Shown here: piece by piece, positions 45,748-53,012 of the stretch
How positions within the stretch are numbered: the first letter of the stretch is position 1
How the letters are laid out: each line of letters begins with the position of its first letter
Assembly: GCF_018127925.1 (NCBI RefSeq)
Contig: NZ_CP072347.1
Coordinates: 312,501-376,500, forward strand
Length of the DNA: 64,000 bases
Origin: Prevotella melaninogenica
GTDB taxonomy: Bacteria; Bacteroidota; Bacteroidia; Bacteroidales; Bacteroidaceae
Direction of reading: 5' to 3'
The notes under the pieces: generated by a model
What the model was told of the DNA's origin: nothing
The model's input: the letters and a program-made list of their open reading frames with translations, nothing else
Database searches by the model: none
Made by a program: the position numbers and the translations under genes

Positions 45748-47277
45748 ATGAACGGTAAACAATTAAAAAATAGCATACTTCAGTGGGCGATACAGGGAAA
45801 ACTTGTACCGCAAGACCCTAATGATGAACCAGCATCCGTACTGCTTGAAAAGATTCGTGCAGAAAAGGCAAGACTTGTAAAGGAAGGAAAAATCAAGAAA
45901 GATAAGAAAGAATCTATCATTTACCGTGGTGAGGACAATTCCTATTATGAGAAGTTCACCGATGGTAAGGTGGTATGCATAGATGATGAGATACCGTTTG
46001 AGATTCCTGAATCTTGGAGTTTTGTACGTTTAGGAGTTATCTGTAACTATCTGCATCGAGGGAAAACACCTAAATATGGTAATCAAAAGATATTACCTAT
46101 TATAGCACAAAAATGTAACCACTGGGACCAACTATATATTGATAGATGTCTTTTTTCAGATATAGATTATATTTTAAAATATAAGGAAGAGCAATTCCTT
46201 CAAAAAGGTGATATAATCATTAATTCTACAGGCGGTGGAACAGTTGGTAGAACAGGCTATATAGATGCAACTGTGTTTGAAAAATTTGATAAGTTTGTAG
46301 CTGACTCTCATGTAACAATTGTACGTCCTAATAAACTTGTCTCTCACAGATACATATACCACTATTTACTTTCTCCATACATTCAAATAGGAATAGAAGA
46401 AAGATGTACAGGTAGTACTAATCAAATAGAACTTAGAACAACGACTATATCTGATTATCTTGTTCCTATTCCACCTGTAGAAGAACAAAAGAGAATTGTG
46501 GAAAAAGTAGAGTCTATGTTACCAGTTGTTACTCGGTATGAGAAACTTCAAAGAAATTTAGAGCATCTGAACTCAACATTGCCCTCTCTAATAAAGAAAT
46601 CCATTCTTCAAGAAGCTATCCAAGGCAAGCTTATTCCGCAAGATCCAAATGATGAGCCAGCATCTGTTCTTCTTCAACGGATTAAAGAAGAGAAGCAAAG
46701 ACTTGTTAAGGAGGGGAAATTGAAAAAGAAAGATGTTGTTGATTCGATCATCTATAAAGGTGATGATAACAAGTATTATGAGCAGGTAGATGGAACAACT
46801 ATCCAAATTGAATCAGATTTTGACTTTCCAAAAACATGGGCAGTTGTTAAACTTTCCCATATTTGCAGGCTCATTGATGGTGAAAAGAAAGAAGGTCAAC
46901 ATATTTGTCTTGATGCGAAGTATTTGCGTGGCAAATCTACTGGTGCTCAGTTGAACAAAGGTAAGTTTGTGACCAAGGGAGATAACATTATTCTTGTAGA
47001 TGGAGAAAACTCTGGAGAAGTTTTTGCTGTGCCCCATGATGGATATATGGGAAGTACTTTCAAGCAACTTTGGGTAAGTGAAGCTATGCACCAACCATAC
47101 GTTCTTTACTTTATTCAATTCTACAAGGATTTGCTTCGTAATTCAAAAAAGGGGGCAGCTATACCGCATCTGAACAAAGAAATATTCTATTCCCTCTTGA
47201 TCGGTATTCCACCATATCAAGAACAAAAAAGAATCGTTCGTAAAATAGATATTATAGTGAACAAGATAAAGGGTTAA
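45748..47277 (+). CDS. hsdS: Type I specificity subunit, expressed copy
   Basis: 509-residue HsdS with two target-recognition domains. Each half starts with the same conserved helix (KNSILQWAIQGKLVPQDPND at 7-26 and KKSILQEAIQGKLIPQDPND about 280 residues later), then DEPASVLL, an IIYRGEDN/IIYKGDDN segment and a variable TRD. TRD1 ends PIPPVEEQKRIVEKVE and TRD2 ends GIPPYQEQKRIVRKID. The second half can be exchanged: a 27-bp inverted repeat at 46767-46793 matches 47854-47880 at the start of a silent half-gene. The stop overlaps that silent copy tail to tail by 4 bp. Changing TRD2 would change the methylation and restriction target. Confidence 0.95.
   Translation: MNGKQLKNSILQWAIQGKLVPQDPNDEPASVLLEKIRAEKARLVKEGKIKKDKKESIIYRGEDNSYYEKFTDGKVVCIDDEIPFEIPESWSFVRLGVICNYLHRGKTPKYGNQKILPIIAQKCNHWDQLYIDRCLFSDIDYILKYKEEQFLQKGDIIINSTGGGTVGRTGYIDATVFEKFDKFVADSHVTIVRPNKLVSHRYIYHYLLSPYIQIGIEERCTGSTNQIELRTTTISDYLVPIPPVEEQKRIVEKVESMLPVVTRYEKLQRNLEHLNSTLPSLIKKSILQEAIQGKLIPQDPNDEPASVLLQRIKEEKQRLVKEGKLKKKDVVDSIIYKGDDNKYYEQVDGTTIQIESDFDFPKTWAVVKLSHICRLIDGEKKEGQHICLDAKYLRGKSTGAQLNKGKFVTKGDNIILVDGENSGEVFAVPHDGYMGSTFKQLWVSEAMHQPYVLYFIQFYKDLLRNSKKGAAIPHLNKEIFYSLLIGIPPYQEQKRIVRKIDIIVNKIKG
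46767..46793 (+). repeat. Inversion site, left (within hsdS)
   Basis: 27 bp identical, in inverse orientation, to 47854-47880 (core AAGTATTATGAGCAGGTAG). It encodes the NKYYEQVDG stretch just before TRD2. Recombination between the two sites would invert 46767-47880. Confidence 0.85.
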
Positions 47278-47880
47278 TTTCCCTTTATCTCACTAAATAT
47301 CTTTTCTATCTGACTTACAATTCGGTGTTGTTCACAATGAGGTGGTATTGGTAACAATGTAGTACCCAACCGTTCCTTTCCTATATTATAAAATGCCTGT
47401 CCTGATTTATTGGTGATTGATTTCATATATTCTATAATAGTTGGCGAACTCATAACTGCTAAAAGATATTTAGATAGCCAATCGCTTGAATAATAGAGGC
47501 GTAGTATAAAAACAAAGCCTCCAACAGTAACATCTACCAAATTATCTTTAATACGTGCCATTTTTCCAATATTCTCCAAGCTTGTTACTGCAGGTGTGAC
47601 AATATCATTTCTTTGAAGAAGTATATTCTCCTTTACAAAATTAGGTGGAAGAAATATATCATCAGCGTTGAAGTTTATTTTAAATGGAAGAATGTTGCCT
47701 CCTCGTAGAATTCTTATCCCTTTTTTATCTGTTGTTGAGTCTTCTTTTTTAAAAGTAGCTCCTGTAAAGATTGTGCAGATAGCTTTAAGGCGACACCAAG
47801 TCCAACCGTTGGGAATGTCAAAAGGTATATCCTCTGTTATATCAACAGTTTCACCATCTACCTGCTCATAATACTTGTTA
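47274..47880 (-). pseudogene. Silent inverted hsdS half-gene (alternative TRD2)
   Basis: Read from 47880 down to 47274 the minus strand is open without a start codon of its own. It begins NKYYEQVDGETVDITEDIPF, continues DIPNGWTWCRLKAICTIFTG, and ends LLPIPPHCEQHRIVSQIEKI. It is a complete TRD plus conserved C-terminal helix, lacking the N-terminal half and a promoter: a storage cassette. It joins the expressed hsdS tail to tail through the inverted words GATAAAGGG (47265-47273) and CCCTTTATC (47281-47289). A plus-strand open frame within it is a shadow. Confidence 0.88.
47854..47880 (-). repeat. Inversion site, right (start of silent hsdS cassette)
   Basis: Exact inverted counterpart of 46767-46793. 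27 bp further on lies a 12-bp perfect palindrome GAGAATATTCTC (47907-47918), just before the recombinase gene, possibly a recombinase or regulator site. Confidence 0.85.
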
Positions 47881-47938
47881 GGGAAAGTTGTTCTACCATA
47901 ATATAAGAGAATATTCTCAGAATTTAAAATTTACAATT

Positions 47939-48742
47939 ATGGTAGAATCATTTAAGACAGCTCTCAGAGAGAGCAACATGGCGGAGAATACAATTTCAGC
48001 ATACGTTTATGCTGTCAATGACTACTTCTCCAAGTACAAAACGCTGAATAAGCGAAATTTACTTTTGTATAAAGCTAATATTATTGAGCAGTTTAGGCCT
48101 AAGACAGTAAACCTTCGTATTCAAGCCCTGAATAAGTTTTTGGACCATACTGGTAAGTCTAAGCTTCGCCTAAAATCAGTTAAAGTTCAACAACACACTT
48201 TCTTGGAAAATGTAATTAGTCAAGCGGATTACATCTTCCTTAAACAGACACTCAAACAAGAAGAAAATCTTATGTGGTATTTTGTTGTGCGTTTCCTAAC
48301 TGCTACAGGTGCACGTGTCAGTGAACTTATTCAAATCAAAGTTGAACATGTTAACATAGGCTACTTTGATATTTATTCTAAAGGAGGGAAGATTAGACGG
48401 CTGTATATTCCTAAGACTTTGCGAATAGAAGCAACCAAATGGATTAAAGAGAAAGAACTATCATCGGGTTATATCTTCCTTAATCGTTTCGGACAACGGA
48501 TCACGACACGTGGAATAGCCCAGCAACTGAAGCATTTTGCAGAGAAATATGGATTGAATCGTGATGTGGTCTATCCTCACTCTTTCCGCCATCGCTTTGC
48601 CAAGAATTTCCTCGACCGCTTCAATGACCTTGCTTTATTAGCCGACCTTATGGGGCATGAAAGTATAGAGACAACACGTATCTATCTGCGACGTACCGCA
48701 AGCGAACAGCAGAAAATTGTAGATAGGGTAGTGAATTGGTAA
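47939..48742 (+). CDS. Tyrosine site-specific recombinase (hsdS invertase)
   Basis: 267 residues from the ATG at 47939. An N-terminal SAM-like core-binding domain (about 5-75) includes NTISAYVYAVNDYFSKYKTL. The catalytic domain has R126 in TATGARVSELIQIK, the H214-S-F-R217-H box (HSFRHRFAKNF), H240 in LMGHESIETTRIY, and nucleophile Y249. All catalytic residues are present. Placement directly behind an expressed/silent hsdS pair is the known arrangement for phase-variable type I systems in Bacteroidales, where the recombinase inverts the TRD cassettes. It is followed by an intrinsic terminator. Confidence 0.92.
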   Translation: MVESFKTALRESNMAENTISAYVYAVNDYFSKYKTLNKRNLLLYKANIIEQFRPKTVNLRIQALNKFLDHTGKSKLRLKSVKVQQHTFLENVISQADYIFLKQTLKQEENLMWYFVVRFLTATGARVSELIQIKVEHVNIGYFDIYSKGGKIRRLYIPKTLRIEATKWIKEKELSSGYIFLNRFGQRITTRGIAQQLKHFAEKYGLNRDVVYPHSFRHRFAKNFLDRFNDLALLADLMGHESIETTRIYLRRTASEQQKIVDRVVNW

Positions 48743-48750
48743 ATAGTATA

Positions 48751-48791
48751 GAACTTTAGAGATGATATCTATTACATCTCTAAGGTTTTTT
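48751..48791 (+). terminator. Terminator of the hsd/recombinase region
   Basis: CTTTAGAGATG (48754-48764) pairs with CATCTCTAAGG (48775-48785), followed by TTTTTT. Confidence 0.85.
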
Positions 48792-49560
48792 GAATTTCCG
48801 ATAAAGGTAACAGTCTCTTTCTATTTATCGTAAACCGTAGTTGCTACGTGTCTTTAAATAAAACCTCTGTAAGCTCCGTAGCTCTGTGTGAGATTTAATC
48901 TAAAAGGCAAAGAATGACATTGACATAATGCTCAAAGAAAAGGGTAGGGAAAGGGCTTAAAAGCGAGTTATTTTAGTGCTTGCGTATGTTGCTTGCTATC
49001 AGATGGTTGTAAACGGAGATTTTAAAAGGTGCTTAGTTGGACTTCAAAAGGGCGTTAGTAAGGGGTGTAAAGGGCATCTTTTGCAAGTCAATTGAGCGTC
49101 TCTAAGAAGGAAAAAAGCATGTATTAGCTTTGGACTTTTACCTTTGCACTTTGAGCATTGAACTTTGAACTTTATGATATGAACTACGAATTTCTCGAAT
49201 GACACGAATTATTTAACAATAAGGATTCGTGCAATTAGGGACATTCGTAGTGCTTTATTGGTAGTTGACATCGGTAATCATAATTTGTAGTTGACGAGTT
49301 GACAAGTTTACGAGTTTACAAGTTGCTTGCAGCAATAAATCATGAGTAGTAGTTGACGAGTTGACAAGTTTACGAGTTTACAAGTTGCTTGCAGTAATAA
49401 ATCATGAGTAGTAGTTGACGAGTTGACAAGTTGACGAGTTGACAAGTTGACAAGTTTCTTGCAGCAATAAATCACAGTTGACATCGGTAATCATAATTAT
49501 GAATTGTGAATTATGAATTCTGAATTAAGTTGACTTTGTCTACTCACATTACTACATATA
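48792..49560. repeat. Dispersed-repeat region
   Basis: Contains a second copy of the GGGCGTTAGTAAG module (49042-49087), AACTTTGAACTTTATGATATG words, one CTACGAATT palindrome copy (49184-49250), and a 62-bp tandem of three units (GTAGTTGACG starts at 49287, 49349 and 49411) made of GAGTTGACAAGTTTACGAG words with TTGCAGCAATAAATCATGAG. It ends in AATTATGAATTCTGAATTA words. No gene was seen. Confidence 0.75.
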
Positions 49561-49589
49561 TCTTCCTTGGAATCGGTTTTTTTGTGTTG

Positions 49590-49597
49590 TACCTTTG
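49590..49597 (+). promoter_or_regulatory. Candidate -7 box for the M15 peptidase gene
   Basis: TACCTTTG, with TTGG at 49567-49570 spaced 19 bp upstream, about 70 bp before the gene. Confidence 0.5.
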
Positions 49598-49663
49598 CAT
49601 CGTCATCAGGAATGAAGGGATGACGAACGGAGTTTTAATGAACCAAATAATCTATAATAATTA

Positions 49664-50155
49664 ATGTGTATGATCAACGATAGTCATTCTAATGAAATAG
49701 ATTTTGAGGAGCGGCTCTCACCACATTTTACGGTGGGCGAGATGATGCGCTCGGGAAAGGCGGTGGGCATGGGTGTTAAGAACGTGCCTGAGGAGGATCC
49801 TGCGCCTGGAGAGGCTTCGAGAGAGGAGGTGATAGAGAATCTTCGGGAGCTTTGTAGATGCGTCTTAGAACCGCTTAGACGGCGTGTGGGACGTGTGATA
49901 GTCGTGGGAGGTTATCGCTGCGAGGCTGTGAATAGGGCTGTTCATGGGGCTGAACATTCGCAACATATGCGGGGTGAGGCGGCTGATATTCATGTCACAG
50001 GACTGGAAATGTGTCGGAAATATGCGGCGATTCTTGCCCAAACGGACTTCGATCAGATGATTCTTGAGCCACGGGAGTCGATGATTAAGCGGTGGATTCA
50101 CATCAGTTATAGGCGTGATGGGAAGAATAGACACCAGATTTTAGGAGCTAAATAG
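49664..50155 (+). CDS. M15-family peptidase (phage-lysin-like)
   Basis: 163 residues with the M15_3 pattern. N-terminal LSPHFTVGEMMRSG is the usual entry motif. Zinc ligands are H101 in SQHMRGEAADIH, D108 in the same motif, and H146 in WIHISY. RVIVVGGYRCEAVNRAV is the strand before the motif. These enzymes cleave peptidoglycan peptides (D,D- or L,D-carboxypeptidase, or endolysin). No signal peptide is present, as in phage-derived lysins. In Bacteroidales such genes commonly sit with an HU-like and a smalltalk gene, as here. The start could also be the internal Met3. Confidence 0.88.
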   Translation: MCMINDSHSNEIDFEERLSPHFTVGEMMRSGKAVGMGVKNVPEEDPAPGEASREEVIENLRELCRCVLEPLRRRVGRVIVVGGYRCEAVNRAVHGAEHSQHMRGEAADIHVTGLEMCRKYAAILAQTDFDQMILEPRESMIKRWIHISYRRDGKNRHQILGAK

Positions 50156-50763
50156 GGGAAAAAGGCGGTGGAAGATTTCACTTTTTTGTCGCCGTAAGTC
50201 TGAGAAATACGTTTTAAGTTGCTGATTGTAAATATTTTAATTATTTACGTGAATATCTTTTCATATTTTTAGTCGTTTATGTTTATGATGAAGTATGTTT
50301 TTACGTTTTTGTGTTTTCCGACTTTTACCTTTATATTTTTATACGTTTTTGCGTTATTGTGTTTTTAGTTATTTCTGTGTTTATCTTTTTATCTGTTTAC
50401 GTGTTCACTTATTTACTCGTTTACATAATTTTACACTTTTTTGTCGCAGTATGTCTTTTAGGTCGTTGTCCCTCTCCCTTCTTTTTGTGTGGGGAGGGGG
50501 TGGAGACTGGCGAACGATGAGGGCGATGAGGAGTGGGAAGAAGGGTCTTCAGTAATAGGTTTGCCACTTAGTTTTAAGGTAGTATCACACAGAGAGAAGG
50601 AGGACACGAAGGAGTAATAAAAATAAAGCGATGTAGGTCACGGAGGCACCGTCGTGCGTGGAGCCACGGAGAGGATTTGCCTCTGTCTTATTAGCGCATT
50701 GAGTTAAGATTTCATTTTTTCATTTCAATAATTTCTTTGTTTCACTTTTTAAATTTTCAAGTT
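50156..50763. other. Pyrimidine-rich gap with GTCGC sites and element C
   Basis: CTTTTTTGTCGCC (50180-50193) and CTTTTTTGTCGCA (50435-50447) are reverse-strand copies of the GCGACAAAAAAG site. 50220-50430 is T-rich with TTTACGTTTTTG words resembling 18110-18180. 50584-50700 is a half copy of the CACGGAG element (GGTCACGGAGGCACCGTCGT). Open frames here are F/L-rich artefacts. Confidence 0.55.
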
Positions 50764-51285
50764 ATGTCAATCAAATTTCGTATGTATCAGGACAATCGTA
50801 AGAACAGCAAGCGCAAGGGTTATTGGTATGCCCGTGCGGTGTCTCCCGACCTTGTTAGCGTTAAGGATCTCGCTCTGCGTATCAGTGAGCGTTGCACCGT
50901 AACTGAGCCTGACATTTTGGCTGTCATCAGTGCGTTGGTGTTCGAGATGAATCAGGTTCTCAAGGATGGTAACCGTGTGAAGCTCGACGGATTGGGAACT
51001 TTCCGCGTAGGTATTCACTCACAGGGTGTTCAGAAGGCGGAAGACTTTAACGCACAGAGAGATATCTACGGTGCGCATGTGCTTTTCGCGCCAACGGTGA
51101 CTATCGATGCGATGAAGCGTCGTGTGAAGACCCTCATCAGCGGTTTGCGTATTCAGGAGGCTGTGCAGTATGATGCGCCTAAGGCTGCCGAGAAGGCGAA
51201 GAACAAGGGCAAGAAGAAGGAGAACAAGCCTTCTGCTGGTCCAGAGCCAGGTGAGGCTACTGCCACTACTGAGGGCCACGCATAG
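50764..51285 (+). CDS. HU/IHF-like DNA-binding protein
   Basis: 173 residues from the ATG at 50764 (an upstream in-frame start would add 9 residues without similarity). The HU fold is recognisable in YWYARAVSPDLVSVKDLALR, EPDILAVISALVFEMNQVLK and DGNRVKLDGLGTFRVGIHSQG. The body is followed by a long K/P/E-rich tail (EKAKNKGKKKENKPSAGPEP). This longer HU-like family in Bacteroidales is found next to amidase/peptidase and smalltalk genes. It probably binds and bends DNA; the role in this gene set is not established. Iteron-like sites lie on both sides. Confidence 0.92.
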   Translation: MSIKFRMYQDNRKNSKRKGYWYARAVSPDLVSVKDLALRISERCTVTEPDILAVISALVFEMNQVLKDGNRVKLDGLGTFRVGIHSQGVQKAEDFNAQRDIYGAHVLFAPTVTIDAMKRRVKTLISGLRIQEAVQYDAPKAAEKAKNKGKKKENKPSAGPEPGEATATTEGHA

Positions 51286-51485
51286 TCGATTGGTTTGAGA
51301 GATGAGCGTGGGGGAGTAGCGAGTTTGTGCCCCTCCGCTCTCCGTTTACCCTAAATCGCTTATTAGGAAACAATGTTATTGTAAGAACGTATCATATTGG
51401 CTTCTGATGAGCGAGAGGGATAGGGTGTTGGGTGTTGAATGTTGGGTGATGAGTTTTGCCACTTGTGTTTAGAGTTTGAAGCAAT

Positions 51486-51675
51486 GTCACACGGAGTTAC
51501 GGAGGTAAATGCAATGTTATGGAGGCACCGTCGGTGCATAGAGTGACGGAGCTTGTTTGCCAATTTTATTAGCTTAAATACAAAGCGTTTATCCAAAAAT
51601 AATTGTCAAGAATCTGTAAGCTATACCTCCGTAACATTGTGCGTTACCTCCGTCGCCTCTGTGACTCCGTGTGAC
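51486..51675. repeat. CACGGAG-type inverted-repeat element, copy B
   Basis: Begins GTCACACGGAGTTACGGAGG and ends as the approximate complement (CTCTGTGACTCCGTGTGAC). The interior shares GGAGGCACCGTCGGTGCATA, ATTAGCTTAAATACAAAGCG and TCAAGAATCTGTAAGC with copy A at 24017-24307. 190 bp, no protein frame. Confidence 0.75.
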
Positions 51676-51722
51676 TATTACCCCATATTTCGGAAGAACC
51701 TTTAGTATTCACTTTTAGTCCA

Positions 51723-51783
51723 AATCGGCACGGATACAATGCCGCTAACAAGAAGGGACGGCAGTGTAATCTGCTTGCCGATT
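51723..51783 (+). ncRNA. Structured RNA element upstream of the smalltalk gene
   Basis: AATCGGCA (51723-51730) pairs with TGCCGATT (51776-51783). Inside, TGCCG (51740-51744)/CGGCA (51759-51763) competes with GCAG (51761-51764)/CTGC (51771-51774). GGGCTTTTAATTTATTT follows. It could be a cis-regulatory leader with alternative pairings, or a terminator of the HU transcript. No known class was recognised. Confidence 0.45.
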
Positions 51784-51807
51784 GGGCTTTTAATTTATTT
51801 AGACGTT

Positions 51808-51900
51808 ATGATTAAACCTATTTGGAAGAATATCCTGCATATTCTCGTTACCGTACTCACTGCGTTGGCAACCACGTTGGGTGTCAGTTCTTGTATGTAA
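51808..51900 (+). CDS. Smalltalk-type 30-residue protein
   Basis: 93 bp encoding 30 residues: start MIKPIWKNILHILVTVLTAL and end ATTLGVSSCM. It is a single hydrophobic helix ending in a lipobox-like LGVSSC, matching the short 'smalltalk' family found beside HU-like and amidase genes in Bacteroidales. It is probably a tiny membrane peptide or lipoprotein; function unknown. It is easy to miss because of its size. It lies 25 bp after the structured element. Confidence 0.85.
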   Translation: MIKPIWKNILHILVTVLTALATTLGVSSCM

Positions 51901-52035
51901 AACTCCTCCCATAAACCCCAGTCTTGGACTTAGACAATCATTGTCAGTCACTTTTTAAGACTTAGTTAGACACTCTTATGTATTTGAAGTACAGGTGCTT
52001 ACGCTGAAAATAGGCGACGTATATGTAGGTTACGT
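51901..52035. other. Short gap after smalltalk
   Basis: No gene was seen. It leads into the second iteron array. Confidence 0.4.
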
Positions 52036-52148
52036 GCGACTTCATGGGAGGTTGTCCCCGACAGCGAAGTAGCTTCTGTGCGACAAAAAGGGAGTCATTT
52101 TCCTCATTGTTCGACGGATAGGGAGGAGCGGAGAGACGGATAAGGAGG
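52036..52148 (+). repeat. Second iteron-like array, five sites in 22-bp phase
   Basis: nCGAC-type sites start at 52036, 52058, 52080, 52111 and 52133, giving spacings 22, 22, 31 and 22, the same architecture as 25650-25786. Sites: GCGACTTCATGGGAG, CCGACAGCGAAGTAGC, GCGACAAAAAGGGAG, TCGACGGATAGGGAGG and AGACGGATAAGGAGG. Outer sites are degenerate, but the phase is kept. Confidence 0.78.
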
Positions 52149-52299
52149 TTTGTCTCCTTATCTTTCTCTTTTCTTTACAAATATATCGTATTTGTGTTCT
52201 TTTCTTTTTGTTTTCATCGTTACTAATTTGTTTGTAACTCTTTTTTGTTTGATTTTCTACCTTTGTAATGTTATGTAAATCAAACGATTGTGGAATAGC

Positions 52300-52399
52300 G
52301 CGACAAATTAGTAACTTTCTTCGGTTGAGGCTGTTTGCTAATCTGCGACAAATAGGTAGATTGCTGAAATAATTAAACTTTACACTTTTTTGTCGCAGG
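52300..52399 (+). repeat. Additional GCGACAAA sites
   Basis: GCGACAAATTAGTAAC at 52300 and GCGACAAATAGGTAG at 52345 are 45 bp apart, the same distance as the pair at 24463/24508. A reverse-strand CTTTTTTGTCGCA lies at 52385-52397. Upstream, 52150-52299 is T-rich without genes. Confidence 0.7.
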
Positions 52400-52803
52400 A
52401 TTATATAAATATATATTCATGGGTAATTCAGAATTCAGAATTCATAATTATGATTACTGCTATAATTCATAATCCTCTGTTAATTCATAATTCACAATTC
52501 AGAATTATTCGAACGAAGTTCTCATCAGTACGTCATAATTATGATTACCGATGTAGTGACAGTTCAGAGCTCAAGGCTTAAAACACAAATCATAAAGTTC
52601 AAAGCTCAAAGTTCAATGTTCAAAGGATAAAAGTTTTAGCGTAATTCGAGAAATTCGTAGTTGTTGAAGGTTCAAAGGATAAAAGCATTAGTGTAGTTAG
52701 AGAAATTCGTAGTCGATGAAGGTCAATGATAATGAGTAAATTTGTTTTTGTGTTACGAAGTAGACAAGTTGGATGAGTTAGCAAGTTGCTTGTTATAAAG
52801 TCT
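52400..52803. repeat. Dispersed-repeat region
   Basis: AATTCATAATTC runs, the ATTCGAACGAAGTTCTC repeat (52507-52549), AAAGTTCAAAG words, and two partial CGTAATTCGAGAAATTCGTAG half-palindromes (about 52640 and 52692). No gene was seen. Confidence 0.65.
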
Positions 52804-52844
52804 AAAAAAACAGAGCAACAAATTAGCTTGTTACTCTGTTTTTT
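52804..52844. terminator. Bidirectional terminator-like hairpin
   Basis: CAGAGCAACAA (52811-52821) pairs with TTGTTACTCTG (52828-52838). It is flanked by an A tract and a T tract, so it can act in both directions. For the minus-strand YfhO gene it lies about 170 bp past the stop. Confidence 0.8.
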
Positions 52845-52921
52845 ATATTCTTATAAAAGGATAGCTCACTACTTACGCCCCTCTTTCTCTTAAATCAGCG
52901 GTTACGAGTTTGGAGAATCCT

Positions 52922-53008
52922 TGGGGTATCTCGGTAATTAATTACCCCCTCCCCCTTTACTTCCCTTCGGTCAGTGACCGTTGGTTCGGGGAGGGATGGG
53001 GTGGGGCT
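52922..53008. repeat. GC-rich GGTCAGTGACC palindrome repeat
   Basis: CCCCTCCCCCTTTACTTCCC, then CTTCGGTCAGTGACCGTTGG and GGGGAGGG. Related copies are at 14411-14480 and 37062-37133. Confidence 0.65.
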
Positions 53009-53012
53009 TCTA

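Noticed and set aside
47668-47871. 67-residue plus-strand frame
   Set aside because: Antisense shadow of the silent hsdS cassette.
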